Part shown: piece by piece, positions 32,078 to 41,579 of the stretch
Numbering within the stretch: position 1 is the first letter of the stretch
Layout: each line of letters starts with the position of its first letter
Assembly (NCBI GenBank): GCA_947178145.1
Contig: CAMWXE010000001.1
Span: 1-64,000, forward strand
Source: an uncultured Lachnospiraceae bacterium
GTDB lineage: Bacteria > Bacillota > Clostridia > Lachnospirales > Lachnospiraceae
Direction: 5' to 3'
DNA: 64,000 nucleotides
Made by a program: the position numbers and the translations under genes
The notes under the pieces: generated by a model
What the model was told of the DNA's origin: nothing
Database searches by the model: none
Seen by the model: the letters and a program-made list of their open reading frames with translations, nothing else

Positions 32078-32779
32078 TTAGTCACTCCGTCTGCCAGACA
32101 GCAGTAAAAGCCGCAAAAGCTGTAAAATAGATGCTGCCGCCGCCGCGACATACGTGTATGCAGCAGCCCGTAACACTTTAGCGCTCTTGCTGCGCTCGTC
32201 GCTCGTCACAATACCATACTGTTCTATGCAGACAAGTGCTCTCCTGGAAGCGTCAAACTCCACTGGAAGCGTCACAATCTGAAAGAGTACTGCAAGGGAA
32301 AACACCCATATTCCAATATTGATCAACACAGAACTGCTGCCCAGTATCAAACCGAGAATCACAATCGGAATACCAATCTTTGAACCGATATTTGCCGCTG
32401 GAACAAGCGCTGTCCTGATGTTAAGCGGTGCATACCCTTCATGGTGCTGCATGACATGTCCGCACTCGTGCGCCGCCACGCCAATTGCCGCGACAGATGT
32501 GGAATTATATACGCTGTCAGAGAGCCGCACCACCTTCTTTGACGGATCATAGTGGTCTGTCAGGTTCCCCCTGATATGCTCCACCCGCACATCATGAATC
32601 CCTTTGCTTCGCAGTATAGCCTCTGCGGTCTGCGCGCCTGTCATGCCTGACATGCTCCTCACTCCCGCATATTTGTTAAATGTAGCGTTTACCCGTGCGG
32701 ATGCAATGATGCTCAGCACCGCGCCAATCAGTACCAATAAATACGTAGGATCAAAATAATACCCATAATAAAATGGCAT
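32078..32779 (-). CDS. Zinc metallopeptidase, YugP family
   Basis: VAAHECGHVMQH plus N-terminal YYFDPTYLL. Confidence 0.9.
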   Translation of the reverse strand: MPFYYGYYFDPTYLLVLIGAVLSIIASARVNATFNKYAGVRSMSGMTGAQTAEAILRSKGIHDVRVEHIRGNLTDHYDPSKKVVRLSDSVYNSTSVAAIGVAAHECGHVMQHHEGYAPLNIRTALVPAANIGSKIGIPIVILGLILGSSSVLINIGIWVFSLAVLFQIVTLPVEFDASRRALVCIEQYGIVTSDERSKSAKVLRAAAYTYVAAAAASILQLLRLLLLSGRRSD

Positions 32780-32806
32780 AACAACAACTCCTTTCCTGAG
32801 AACCAA

Positions 32807-33742
32807 CTAACCGAAAAGCATTCCCGCCTTCCACTGATTGCCGAGCAGGAAGCTCTTTGCATCCATGCGCTTTTTCCCTTCCAGCTGCAGCTCATGTATT
32901 CTTAAAATTCCCTTTCCACAAGCCACATCAATGAAGTCTTTCGCGACTGCGACAACCGTTCCAGGCTGCGCATCCTTCACCCTGCCGCCATCCAGCGCGT
33001 CGCTGCTCCAGATCTTGACACTTTTCCCCTGATAAAACGTGTATGCACTCGGCCACGGATTCAGCCCTCTGACAAGCCTTTCAATACACGCCGCATCCTG
33101 TGTCCAGTCAATCCTTCCCATCGATTTATCCATCATTTTCACATGGCTTGCAAGGCTTTCATCCTGCTTAACCGGCGTGATTGCGCCATTTTCAATCAAG
33201 GGAAGTGTCTCCACGATGAGCTCCGCGCCTGCCTGCGCAAGCTTGTCAAATAATGTCTCTGCTGTCTCCTTATCCTCTATGATAACCTTTTTCTGTGTAA
33301 GTATGTCACCTGTATCAACCCCTGCATCCATCTGCATGATCGTGATACCCGTCTCGCGTTCCCCATCGATAATGCACTGGTTGATGGGCGCTGCACCCCG
33401 GTATTTTGGCAGCAGGGATGCATGAATATTGATACAGCCAAATCTTGGCATCTCCAATATCTGTCTTGACAAAATCTGTCCAAAAGCTGCCACGACATAA
33501 ACATCAGCCTCGTACCGATTCAGTTCCGCAATCGCCTCCGGCGTCTTAATCTTTACCGGCTGAAACACTGGGATTCCATGTCTGACAGCGCACTCCTTCA
33601 CCGGCGAACACTGCACCTGGCCGCTTCTTCCCTTTGCCTTGTCGGGCTGCGTCACGACAGCAGTAATCTCATGCCCTGCCCTGATGAGCGCCTCAAGCGC
33701 ACCCACCGAGAAATCGGGCGTTCCCATATAAACGATTCTCAT
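32807..33742 (-). CDS. fmt: Methionyl-tRNA formyltransferase
   Basis: MRIVYMGTPDFSVGALEAL, HASLLPKYRGAAPI. Confidence 0.96.
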   Translation of the reverse strand: MRIVYMGTPDFSVGALEALIRAGHEITAVVTQPDKAKGRSGQVQCSPVKECAVRHGIPVFQPVKIKTPEAIAELNRYEADVYVVAAFGQILSRQILEMPRFGCINIHASLLPKYRGAAPINQCIIDGERETGITIMQMDAGVDTGDILTQKKVIIEDKETAETLFDKLAQAGAELIVETLPLIENGAITPVKQDESLASHVKMMDKSMGRIDWTQDAACIERLVRGLNPWPSAYTFYQGKSVKIWSSDALDGGRVKDAQPGTVVAVAKDFIDVACGKGILRIHELQLEGKKRMDAKSFLLGNQWKAGMLFG

Positions 33743-33796
33743 ATCAAACTCCCTTTCGTCCGCTTCAGCGGACACTCAAATCAAGATGGTGAAATT

Positions 33797-34285
33797 TTAT
33801 TTCACACGTTCCTCTTCCTCCACCATTTCCACATCCATGAGCGGTCCATCTACCTTTTCCACAAAAAGATGACCGTCAAGATGCTCAATCTCGTGAATCA
33901 GCGCTCTCGCAAGCAGCTCCTCACCCTCGATTTCAAACTCATTTAACTCCTCGTCCTGTGCAATCACTTTGACATAATTGGGTCTTGTCACGGAACCTGT
34001 TTTGCCTGGGACACTCAGACACGCTTCATTTCCTGTCTGTTCTCCGCTGACCTCCACAATGCGGGGATTGATAAGCAGAATCGGGTCGTCCCCTGTCGTG
34101 TCAATCACAACGATTCTCTTTAGCACACCCACCTGCACTGCAGCAAGTCCAACACCGTTTGCCTCATACATTGTCTCGTACATATCGTCGATCAGGTCCT
34201 GCACTCTCGGCGTGATTTCCTTTACTTCCTTTGAAATCTTATTTAAGACAGGATCCCCCATTTCTCTGATTGTTCTGATAGCCAT
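33797..34285 (-). CDS. def: Peptide deformylase
   Basis: GVGLAAVQVG, EACLSVPG, HEIEHLDG. Confidence 0.95.
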   Translation of the reverse strand: MAIRTIREMGDPVLNKISKEVKEITPRVQDLIDDMYETMYEANGVGLAAVQVGVLKRIVVIDTTGDDPILLINPRIVEVSGEQTGNEACLSVPGKTGSVTRPNYVKVIAQDEELNEFEIEGEELLARALIHEIEHLDGHLFVEKVDGPLMDVEMVEEEERVK

Positions 34286-34328
34286 AGTTTTCTCCTTACC
34301 TTTCTCTTCCTATACTTTTTATATTTAT

Positions 34329-36581
34329 TTAATAATTATTCATCGGATCAAAGTCAAACTGTACGCTGTCCGCATTCCACTGCCTCGCATGGATTGTCTG
34401 CTCCAACGCATCTTTGATCTCGGTCAATACCTGATATTCCCTGTGTTTGATATAAAAAACACAGCGGTAGATGTCATTGATCTTTCCGATCATGGCCTCT
34501 GTCGGCCCGATTATGACAGGTCTCCTGTCTGCAAACTGCCGCCTGGCCTGCTCTGTAAGCTCCTTTGCGTGCTCTGCACCGGTCTGCTCCTCGGCGGACA
34601 GCACCAGCACGGCCAACATATGCGCCACCGGCGGATAGCCCATCAGATCCCGGTAAGAGATTTCCTCCTTGTAAAATCCCTCATAATCCTGGCTGGCAGC
34701 GTGTACGACAGCGTAATGCTCCGGCTGATAAGTCTGTATGACCACTTCTCCCGGAAGTGCGCTTCTGCCTGCCCTTCCTGCCGCCTGTGTAAGCAGCTGG
34801 AATGTGCGTTCGCCTGCCCTGTAATCCCCGGCGTGCAGGGACATATCCGCCGCCAGAATCCCCACCAAAGTAACCTTCGCAAAATCATGTCCCTTCACAA
34901 TCATCTGCGTTCCCACAAGGATATCTGCCTCCCCGCCTGCAAACTGTGACAGGATATGCTCATAACTGTCCTTGCTCTTCGTCGTATCCGCGTCCATCCG
35001 AAGCACGCGCGCCGTTGGAAACTCCTTGCGCAAAAGCTCTTCAATCTGCTGCGTGCCTGCCCGGAAACCCAGGATATACTTCGATTCACATTTCGGGCAG
35101 TTCGTAACACGCGGCATCTCATAACCACAGTAATGGCAGACGAGCCTGCTTATCTTTTGATAGCGGTCTGTATGTTCTGACAGGGACACATCACAGTGCG
35201 GACATTTCATGACATGACCGCACGCCCTGCATGAGACAAAGCCGGCATAGCCTCTCCGGTTGATGAAAAGCATTGTCTGCTCATGCTTTTTGAGTCGGTC
35301 TTCGATCAGCCCATAAAGTCTTCTGCTGAATATCGACCGATTTCCGTTCTTGAGCTCACTCCTCAAATCCTCCACATACACCTTCGGGAGCTGTCCGCCT
35401 GCAATTCTTTCCTGCAATGCAAACAATTTGATTTCGCCCTTTTTTGCCCTGTAGTAAGACTCGATTGACGGTGTTGCCGAGCCCAGTACCAGGCTGGCAT
35501 CCTTCATGCGGCAGAGTTCGCCTGCCACCTCTCTTGCATGGTATTTGGGCATACTCTCGCTCTTGTAGCTGCCCTCATGCTCCTCGTCCATGATCACAAG
35601 CCCCAATCGCGCAAACGGCGCAAACAGTGCAGAGCGCGGGCCAATCATGATGTCAATGTCGCCCTTCGCCGCGCGCTCATACTGATCCGACCGCTCCCCC
35701 GCCGAGAGCCGCGAATTCATCACCGACACACGCTCCCCGAAACGTTGATAAAATCGAACTAATGTTTGATATGTGAGTGCAATCTCCGGTATCAGCATAA
35801 TCGCCTGCCTGCCCTCCGCAATGATTCGCTCGATCAATCCCATATATACTTCTGTCTTCCCGCTGCCCGTCACCCCATGAATCAGATAAGTCTGACGAAT
35901 CCCCGCCTTAAAATCCGCTGCAATGCTGTCCACAATTCTGCCCTGATTTTCAGAAAGCTGCTTCTTTGAACCAGAAACAGAAAGATTTTCCGGCAGCGCA
36001 CTCCGATAGGTATCTTCTGACTGCACTGCGAGCAGCCCTGCTTTCTCAAGCGCCTGTATCGTCTGCGCCGTGACATTCAGCTTTCCTGTGACCAGAGATT
36101 GTGGCAGCATCGGCTGCGCAGCAAGCTCCCGCATCAGTCTCGCCTTTGCACACTGGTGCTTTGACTCAAATTCCTGCGCTTTCATCCCTGCTGTACCTGC
36201 ATCGACTTTACAGACAATCGTCCGCCTGACAACCTGCTTTATCTTCCTTTTCACAGGAAGTACTGTCTTTAGCGCAGCAATCATGGTGGAGCCGTAATTT
36301 TCCCTGATCCACCAGGCCAGTCTGATCGAATCGCCCTGCGCGCTGATGCCATCCTTCACAATGGAATCCACTGATTTTAACTTCGCCTCATCGTAATCGA
36401 CTCTGTCCGTAATCTCCATCACATATCCCTTAATCCGCTTATTTCCAAGTCCAAAGGGTATCATCACAGCCATTCCGATCCCGAGCTTTCCCATCAGCGC
36501 ATCTGGTATGCGGTATTGAAAAGGTCTGTCAACTTTTTCGTGAGATATATCTACTATAATATTAGCAAATCTGCCTGTCAT
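34329..36581 (-). CDS. priA: Primosomal protein N' (PriA helicase)
   Basis: GVTGSGKTEVY, MDEEHE, zinc-binding CRACGHVMKCPHCD, GTQMIVKGHDF. Confidence 0.96.
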   Translation of the reverse strand: MTGRFANIIVDISHEKVDRPFQYRIPDALMGKLGIGMAVMIPFGLGNKRIKGYVMEITDRVDYDEAKLKSVDSIVKDGISAQGDSIRLAWWIRENYGSTMIAALKTVLPVKRKIKQVVRRTIVCKVDAGTAGMKAQEFESKHQCAKARLMRELAAQPMLPQSLVTGKLNVTAQTIQALEKAGLLAVQSEDTYRSALPENLSVSGSKKQLSENQGRIVDSIAADFKAGIRQTYLIHGVTGSGKTEVYMGLIERIIAEGRQAIMLIPEIALTYQTLVRFYQRFGERVSVMNSRLSAGERSDQYERAAKGDIDIMIGPRSALFAPFARLGLVIMDEEHEGSYKSESMPKYHAREVAGELCRMKDASLVLGSATPSIESYYRAKKGEIKLFALQERIAGGQLPKVYVEDLRSELKNGNRSIFSRRLYGLIEDRLKKHEQTMLFINRRGYAGFVSCRACGHVMKCPHCDVSLSEHTDRYQKISRLVCHYCGYEMPRVTNCPKCESKYILGFRAGTQQIEELLRKEFPTARVLRMDADTTKSKDSYEHILSQFAGGEADILVGTQMIVKGHDFAKVTLVGILAADMSLHAGDYRAGERTFQLLTQAAGRAGRSALPGEVVIQTYQPEHYAVVHAASQDYEGFYKEEISYRDLMGYPPVAHMLAVLVLSAEEQTGAEHAKELTEQARRQFADRRPVIIGPTEAMIGKINDIYRCVFYIKHREYQVLTEIKDALEQTIHARQWNADSVQFDFDPMNNY

Positions 36582-36625
36582 TGCTTCTCTTATTTCCCTT
36601 ATCCTTTATCATAAAATAATATGTC

Positions 36626-38116
36626 TCATTCGCCAGTCTCATCTGCCGCGCGCAGTTCTTCCAGAATCTCCTGAATCAGCACACGTTCATCCATAGGATA
36701 CTTCACCCCCCGGATCTCCTGGTAGTCCTCATGCCCCTTCCCGGCCAGCACGATGATATCCCCTTTCTGACCATGTGTGATGGCATATTTGATCGCCGCC
36801 CTGCGGTCGCAGATCTCAATATACTCTCCATCTGTCCTGCCAATACCAACCTTGATATCCTCAATAATGTCCTGCGGTTCCTCAAAGCGCGGATTGTCCG
36901 ATGTGATAATCGTAAAATCCGCAAGTTTCCCGCTCACCTCACCCATCTCATAACGCCTGAGCTTCGAGCGGTTTCCGCCACAGCCAAACAGACATACCAG
37001 ACGGTTTGGCTGGTACTCCCTGAGTGTGGTGAGCAGACTCTCGAGCGCCATGGCATTGTGCGCGTAATCAATCATCAGCGTGAAGTCATCCGACACCTTT
37101 ACCATCTCAATCCGGCCCTTTACTTTTGCCCCCAGAAGCGCACTCTTGATGTCGTCCTCCTTCACGCCAAAATGCCTGCAGATCGCGACTGCGGTCAGAG
37201 CGTTATAGGCACTGAACTTTCCTGGAATGTCCGTCTCAATCTCCATGTTAAGCAGTCCTGATACCTTAAAGTCAATCCCCAGAAAACCTGCTCCTGTCAC
37301 AAGCTTTAAGCCGCTTCCGCGCAAATCTGCACTCTCGTCAAATCCGTAAGTCTCCAACGCACAGGTGTGTCCGTCTGTTATCTGCTTCCAGTGCTTATCG
37401 TCGCAGTTGACAATGCCAACTCGGCACTGGCGAAACAGCATCGCCTTGCACGCCAGATATTCCTCAAATGACGCATGCTCATCAGGACCGATATGGTCTG
37501 GTTCTATATTGGTAAAAATGCCATAATCAAAGGTAAATCCCTGCGTCCGGTGCATCTTAAAGCCCTGTGAGGACGCCTCCATAACAACCACCTGACAGCC
37601 TGCTTCCTTCATTTCCTTAAAATATTCCTGCAGTGTAAAAGACTCTGGCGTAGTATTCAATGACGGAATCACCTTATCCCCGATAATCGTCTCTATCGTT
37701 CCGACAAGCCCAACCTTATAGCCTGCCTGTTCCAATATGTACTTGACAAAATATGCTGTCGTCGTCTTTCCCTTTGTCCCCGTCACACCGATAATCTTCA
37801 TGTCATCCGCCGGATTCCCAAAATAGTTTGCCGACAGAAACGCCATCGCATATCTGGTATCCGCAACCCGGATCACGGTGACATCAGCCTCATCGGGAAG
37901 CTCCACCTCATGGCTGACCACAAGCACAGCTGCTCCCTTCCGCACTGCGTCTGCCGACGCTGAATGCCCGTCAAACTTCGCCCCCTGTATACATATAAAA
38001 AGACAGCCCTCTGTAACCTTTCTGGAGTCATTTATTACCTCAGATATCACAACATCCGTACTGCCCTTGATACACTCGTATTCAAAGCCTCTAAGTAAAT
38101 CCCTGCACTGAACCAT
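36626..38116 (-). CDS. murE: UDP-N-acetylmuramoyl-L-alanyl-D-glutamate ligase (MurE)
   Basis: GVTGTKGKTTTAYF, DYAHNAMALESLL, GCGGNRSKLRRYEMG. Confidence 0.94.
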   Translation of the reverse strand: MVQCRDLLRGFEYECIKGSTDVVISEVINDSRKVTEGCLFICIQGAKFDGHSASADAVRKGAAVLVVSHEVELPDEADVTVIRVADTRYAMAFLSANYFGNPADDMKIIGVTGTKGKTTTAYFVKYILEQAGYKVGLVGTIETIIGDKVIPSLNTTPESFTLQEYFKEMKEAGCQVVVMEASSQGFKMHRTQGFTFDYGIFTNIEPDHIGPDEHASFEEYLACKAMLFRQCRVGIVNCDDKHWKQITDGHTCALETYGFDESADLRGSGLKLVTGAGFLGIDFKVSGLLNMEIETDIPGKFSAYNALTAVAICRHFGVKEDDIKSALLGAKVKGRIEMVKVSDDFTLMIDYAHNAMALESLLTTLREYQPNRLVCLFGCGGNRSKLRRYEMGEVSGKLADFTIITSDNPRFEEPQDIIEDIKVGIGRTDGEYIEICDRRAAIKYAITHGQKGDIIVLAGKGHEDYQEIRGVKYPMDERVLIQEILEELRAADETGE

Positions 38117-38255
38117 ATCACTCACCTGCCCCTTTTTTCGAACCTTTCTATCATTAATATATTCAAAATCCGCAAACCCTACCCTAAAGAATACCATATC
38201 CCCTGCATTTTATCAAGAAAAGCGTGAAGAGATTTCATCGATTGCCATAAAACAC

Positions 38256-38284
38256 AATAAGAGCCAGGAAAACCTGGCTCTTAT
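38256..38284 (-). terminator. Rho-independent terminator-like hairpin
   Basis: ATAAGAGCCAGG-TTTT-CCTGGCTCTTAT followed by TGTGTTTT on the minus strand. Confidence 0.6.
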
Positions 38285-38447
38285 CGCATATTTTCTTATG
38301 AGGGGGGAGATAGTGAGTGTTTCAACTATCTGTATATTACTATACCCAATAAATGTGTCAAAAATGTGTTTAAATCATAAAAATAAGATTATTTTTCTTA
38401 ACAAACGATAAATCCTATCGAAAAAATCTATAGATTAACATTTGGAT

Positions 38448-38505
38448 ATTACGAATAATCATCGCCAGCATCTTATTTTTTCCTAACTTCTTCTACTTGT
38501 CCCAT
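38448..38505 (-). pseudogene. 5'-end remnant duplicate of the cupin-like gene at 57333-57767
   Basis: Minus strand ATGGGACAAGTAGAAGAAGTTAGGAAAAA..AAG.TGCTGGC.ATGATTAT.CGTAA closely matches the 5' end of the intact gene; frame broken after MGQVEEVRKK. Confidence 0.7.
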
Positions 38506-38813
38506 TATCGGCTGTCCTTCCTGTGCGAATTGGCGGCCTGTGTCACCTGCTTCGCAAGCTGCATGAAATCATACAGGCCGTCTTTTACCGGCATTGCGTA
38601 GTTGATTTTTGACTCATTCTCGACTGCAAGTATACAATAAGCGGCTCTTCCGTCCGTCATCGCTGTCAGCATTTTCTCTGCATCCCTGTGCCTCTGTTCC
38701 GGTGCGGAAATGGTGTCTGTTCCATATGGCACAGCTATTTCTGTTGTATCCAGCTCAGTCAGTCTTTCGGGCAGGATCTTCTGCTCTCCCTGATACAGAA
38801 ACTGGTTGAACAC
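38505..38813 (-). pseudogene. Truncated Rpn-type recombination-promoting nuclease / putative transposase fragment
   Basis: LLFADVFNQFLYQGEQKILPERLTELDTTEIAVPYG...YCILAVENESKINYAMPVKDGLYDFMQLAKQV recognised as Rpn/PD-(D/E)XK-like; conserved frame continues upstream of the ATG (PHTLLFADVFNQ) and hits a TAG; short C-terminus. Confidence 0.55.
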
Positions 38814-38996
38814 ATCCGCAAACAGTAATGTATGCGGCTACCAAGGTGTTACTGTTCACGCCCTATCTGATTCTGGAACAATTTTGTTTATTGAAGGCGC
38901 TAAGGATCCCGCTATATTAAATCTGCGTTTCATTTATAGTGTTCAAAATAAATCCATATTAGCAATATATTAAGGATATGTAAATAAAGAACTCTT

Positions 38997-39713
38997 TCAA
39001 TTTCCCCTCAGCCATGCATCTCTTTTGGTGGCATAAAGCGCCTTAAAAATATCAATGTCTTCCAGCGTCGTAATCTTGATATTCTTGTTGGAGCCACACG
39101 AAAAATGAAGCTCCTCTCCCAGCTCCATCATCAGTGTGTTCGTATATACTGCGTTTGTGATTCCACGCTTAAGCGCCTCTTTGTGTGCCCACAGCACTCT
39201 CCCATACCGGTACGCCTGCGGGGTCTGTACGCGCATGATGTCGTTCCTGTCGATTCCTATGTGGCCTGCCTCACCATCCTCTGTCCGCATGATTGTCTCC
39301 TGACAACGGACTGCGGAGAGTCCTGACCCGTACTCTTCTGCCTTCTCAATGCAGTCCGTGATAATCTCCTGCGATATCATCGGACGCACTGCATCGTGTA
39401 TGATGACAATATCGTCCTCCCGGCATACATCCTCCAGTGTGAGAAGCGCGTTTCTTGCAGAGGACTGTCCGTTGTCGCCCCCGTCAACGATCCAGCGCAG
39501 CTTTGTGATGCCCGCCGCTGCAGCATAGCCTTTTAACACATCATGCCATCCTCCGATGCACGAGACAATGATCCCGTCCACTTCCGGATGGTTCTGGAAG
39601 GCCTCCAGCGTATAGATGATAATCGGCTTCTCGTAAATACTGATAAACTGCTTGGGAACCGACTGCTCTGTCCGCGAACCGCTTCCCCCCGCTAAAACCA
39701 ACGCTATGTTCAT
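38997..39713 (-). CDS. IspD/TarI-family cytidylyltransferase, paralog 1
   Basis: LAGGSGSRTEQSVPKQF, VIIHDAVRPMIS, RVQTPQAY. Confidence 0.88.
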   Translation of the reverse strand: MNIALVLAGGSGSRTEQSVPKQFISIYEKPIIIYTLEAFQNHPEVDGIIVSCIGGWHDVLKGYAAAAGITKLRWIVDGGDNGQSSARNALLTLEDVCREDDIVIIHDAVRPMISQEIITDCIEKAEEYGSGLSAVRCQETIMRTEDGEAGHIGIDRNDIMRVQTPQAYRYGRVLWAHKEALKRGITNAVYTNTLMMELGEELHFSCGSNKNIKITTLEDIDIFKALYATKRDAWLRGN

Positions 39714-39730
39714 GTCCTCTCCCCCATTTC

Positions 39731-40435
39731 TCAGATATCGCCGTTCTTCATGGCATACAGCGCCTTGAACATCGCAACGTCCTCCACTGTGTTGATCTTT
39801 AAGTTCTTGTCGGACCCCTTCGAAAAGTTTACATCCCTGCCAAGCCTCGATATCATATTGTTGGTGTCATTCTCGCCCTCAATCCCCTTCTCGAGCGCCT
39901 CCTCATGCGCCCGCTTTAGTTCCCCCAGGATATATGTCTGCGGCGTCTGGATACGGCGGAAGGCATAGCGCGAGATGGAAAGCCTGCCTGTCATGCCATC
40001 GTCTGTCATCATGACATTGTCCATCGAGGTCACTGCCGCGACACCCATCCCCTTCTTCCGGCAGGTGTGAATGCTGTCGGAAATAATCTCATCCGAAACC
40101 ATGGGGCGTATCGCGTCATGGAGCACAATGATGTCCTTTGCAGAACATTCCTCCATCAGCCTGTCCACCGCAAGCTTTGACGTTTCCTGCGCTGTCCTGC
40201 CGCCCGGGATAACCCACCTGAGCTTGTCAATATGGAACTGTTTTGCATAGGCTGCGACCATATTTTCCCAGCCTTTCAGGCACGCAACCATAATGATATC
40301 GATCTCGGGATGGTTCTGGAATGTTTCCATCGTATATACAATGACTGGCCGGTTATACACATTTACAAACTGCTTTGGTATATCCATCCTGAACGTCGGG
40401 TCTGTACCCGCCGCCAGTAATAATGCTATGTTCAT
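39731..40435 (-). CDS. IspD/TarI-family cytidylyltransferase-like protein, paralog 2 (divergent nucleotide-binding loop)
   Basis: LAAGTDPTFRMDIPKQF, IVLHDAIRPMVS, RIQTPQTY. Confidence 0.85.
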   Translation of the reverse strand: MNIALLLAAGTDPTFRMDIPKQFVNVYNRPVIVYTMETFQNHPEIDIIMVACLKGWENMVAAYAKQFHIDKLRWVIPGGRTAQETSKLAVDRLMEECSAKDIIVLHDAIRPMVSDEIISDSIHTCRKKGMGVAAVTSMDNVMMTDDGMTGRLSISRYAFRRIQTPQTYILGELKRAHEEALEKGIEGENDTNNMISRLGRDVNFSKGSDKNLKINTVEDVAMFKALYAMKNGDI

Positions 40436-40467
40436 CCTGATTTCTCCCCTTATATGTGCTGTACTCC

Positions 40468-41532
40468 CTAATCCCCGCTGCTGATTTCCCGCAAAATCTG
40501 CACGGTCTTGCGGAGGCCCTGTTCAACCGGGGTAACGGCCTTCCACCCCAGCTGCTCCATTTTCGTGCTGTCCAGAATGGCCCTTGTCGCAGTGGAATAC
40601 CCTGCCTTCTCCGTGGCATCCGGCAGTTCGAAGACCACCTTTGTCCCTGCTTCCCGGGCAAGGAGTGACGCAAGGTCTTTGAGCGTGATGTCCGATGCGC
40701 TGTCCGCAATGTTTACCGCACTGCCGTTCTCTCCTTTTAGCAGAAGATAAAGCGCTGCCACAGCCGCATCTACTGCATAGGTGTAGGAATACAGCTGGGT
40801 TCCCCCGCTTTTTAATATAATATCCTCCCCGGCTGCAGCCTTCCGGATAAACTGCGCAACTGCCTTGGAATCCCCTGCTGACATCGTTGGGCCGTACACG
40901 CGTGAGAATCTTCCTATGATAAAGTCCTGCCCCTTCTGTGATGCAAAAGCGTTGCAGAGCGTCTCACCAAGGCGCTTACTCTCGCAGTAGCCCGCGCGAG
41001 TTGTATTGCAGTCAATATATCCCAGGTAGTTTTCATCAAACCTGTCCGCATCCCCTCTGTTTTCCCCGTAGATTTCCACCGATGAGAAGAAGAAAAAGCG
41101 TTCACAGTTGTGGCCTGAAGCGTAATTCAGCAGATGGTATGTCCCCTGCACGTTTGCGGTGATTGTGCCAATTGGGTCTGTGGCATAGGCGCGTGGGTGG
41201 GTGTTGCTGGCTGCGTGGAGAATATAGTCTGTGTCTCCAAGTTCGGGCAGTGGGGTGTTGATGTCGTGGGAAAGCCATGTGAAACCAGGTTCTTTCCAGT
41301 ATAAGCCAAAGCGCTCCCTCGCCTTATCCTCGCTGCGGCTTATGGCGTAGATTGTTATGTGCTGGCCATAATCTCTGTTGCGCCTCATCAGAATGTCAAT
41401 AATAGCAGAAGCAATCATGCCTGTGGCACCGGTGATGAGGAGGGTTTTGTTGTTTAGCTGTTCCCATGGGATATCGGATGATATCGCATGGGTTAGGTCA
41501 GACTGGTAGATTTTATTCATAAGTACATTCAT
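40468..41532 (-). CDS. NAD-dependent epimerase/dehydratase (extended SDR)
   Basis: ITGATGMIASAI, HAASNTHP, FFSSVEIYG, YCESKRLGE. Confidence 0.92.
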   Translation of the reverse strand: MNVLMNKIYQSDLTHAISSDIPWEQLNNKTLLITGATGMIASAIIDILMRRNRDYGQHITIYAISRSEDKARERFGLYWKEPGFTWLSHDINTPLPELGDTDYILHAASNTHPRAYATDPIGTITANVQGTYHLLNYASGHNCERFFFFSSVEIYGENRGDADRFDENYLGYIDCNTTRAGYCESKRLGETLCNAFASQKGQDFIIGRFSRVYGPTMSAGDSKAVAQFIRKAAAGEDIILKSGGTQLYSYTYAVDAAVAALYLLLKGENGSAVNIADSASDITLKDLASLLAREAGTKVVFELPDATEKAGYSTATRAILDSTKMEQLGWKAVTPVEQGLRKTVQILREISSGD

Positions 41533-41579
41533 ACTTTTTATTCTCCAAACTCTATTTTTTCACTCTCAATTCCTATGCC

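Noticed and set aside
33978-34949. 323-aa + strand ORF spanning def and priA
   Set aside because: Antisense to two conserved genes; no recognisable domain or start signal.
38997-40435. Annotating both cytidylyltransferase-like genes as ispD of the MEP pathway
   Set aside because: Tandem duplication in a glycan locus with an SDR makes a sugar/alditol role at least as likely; gene symbol withheld.
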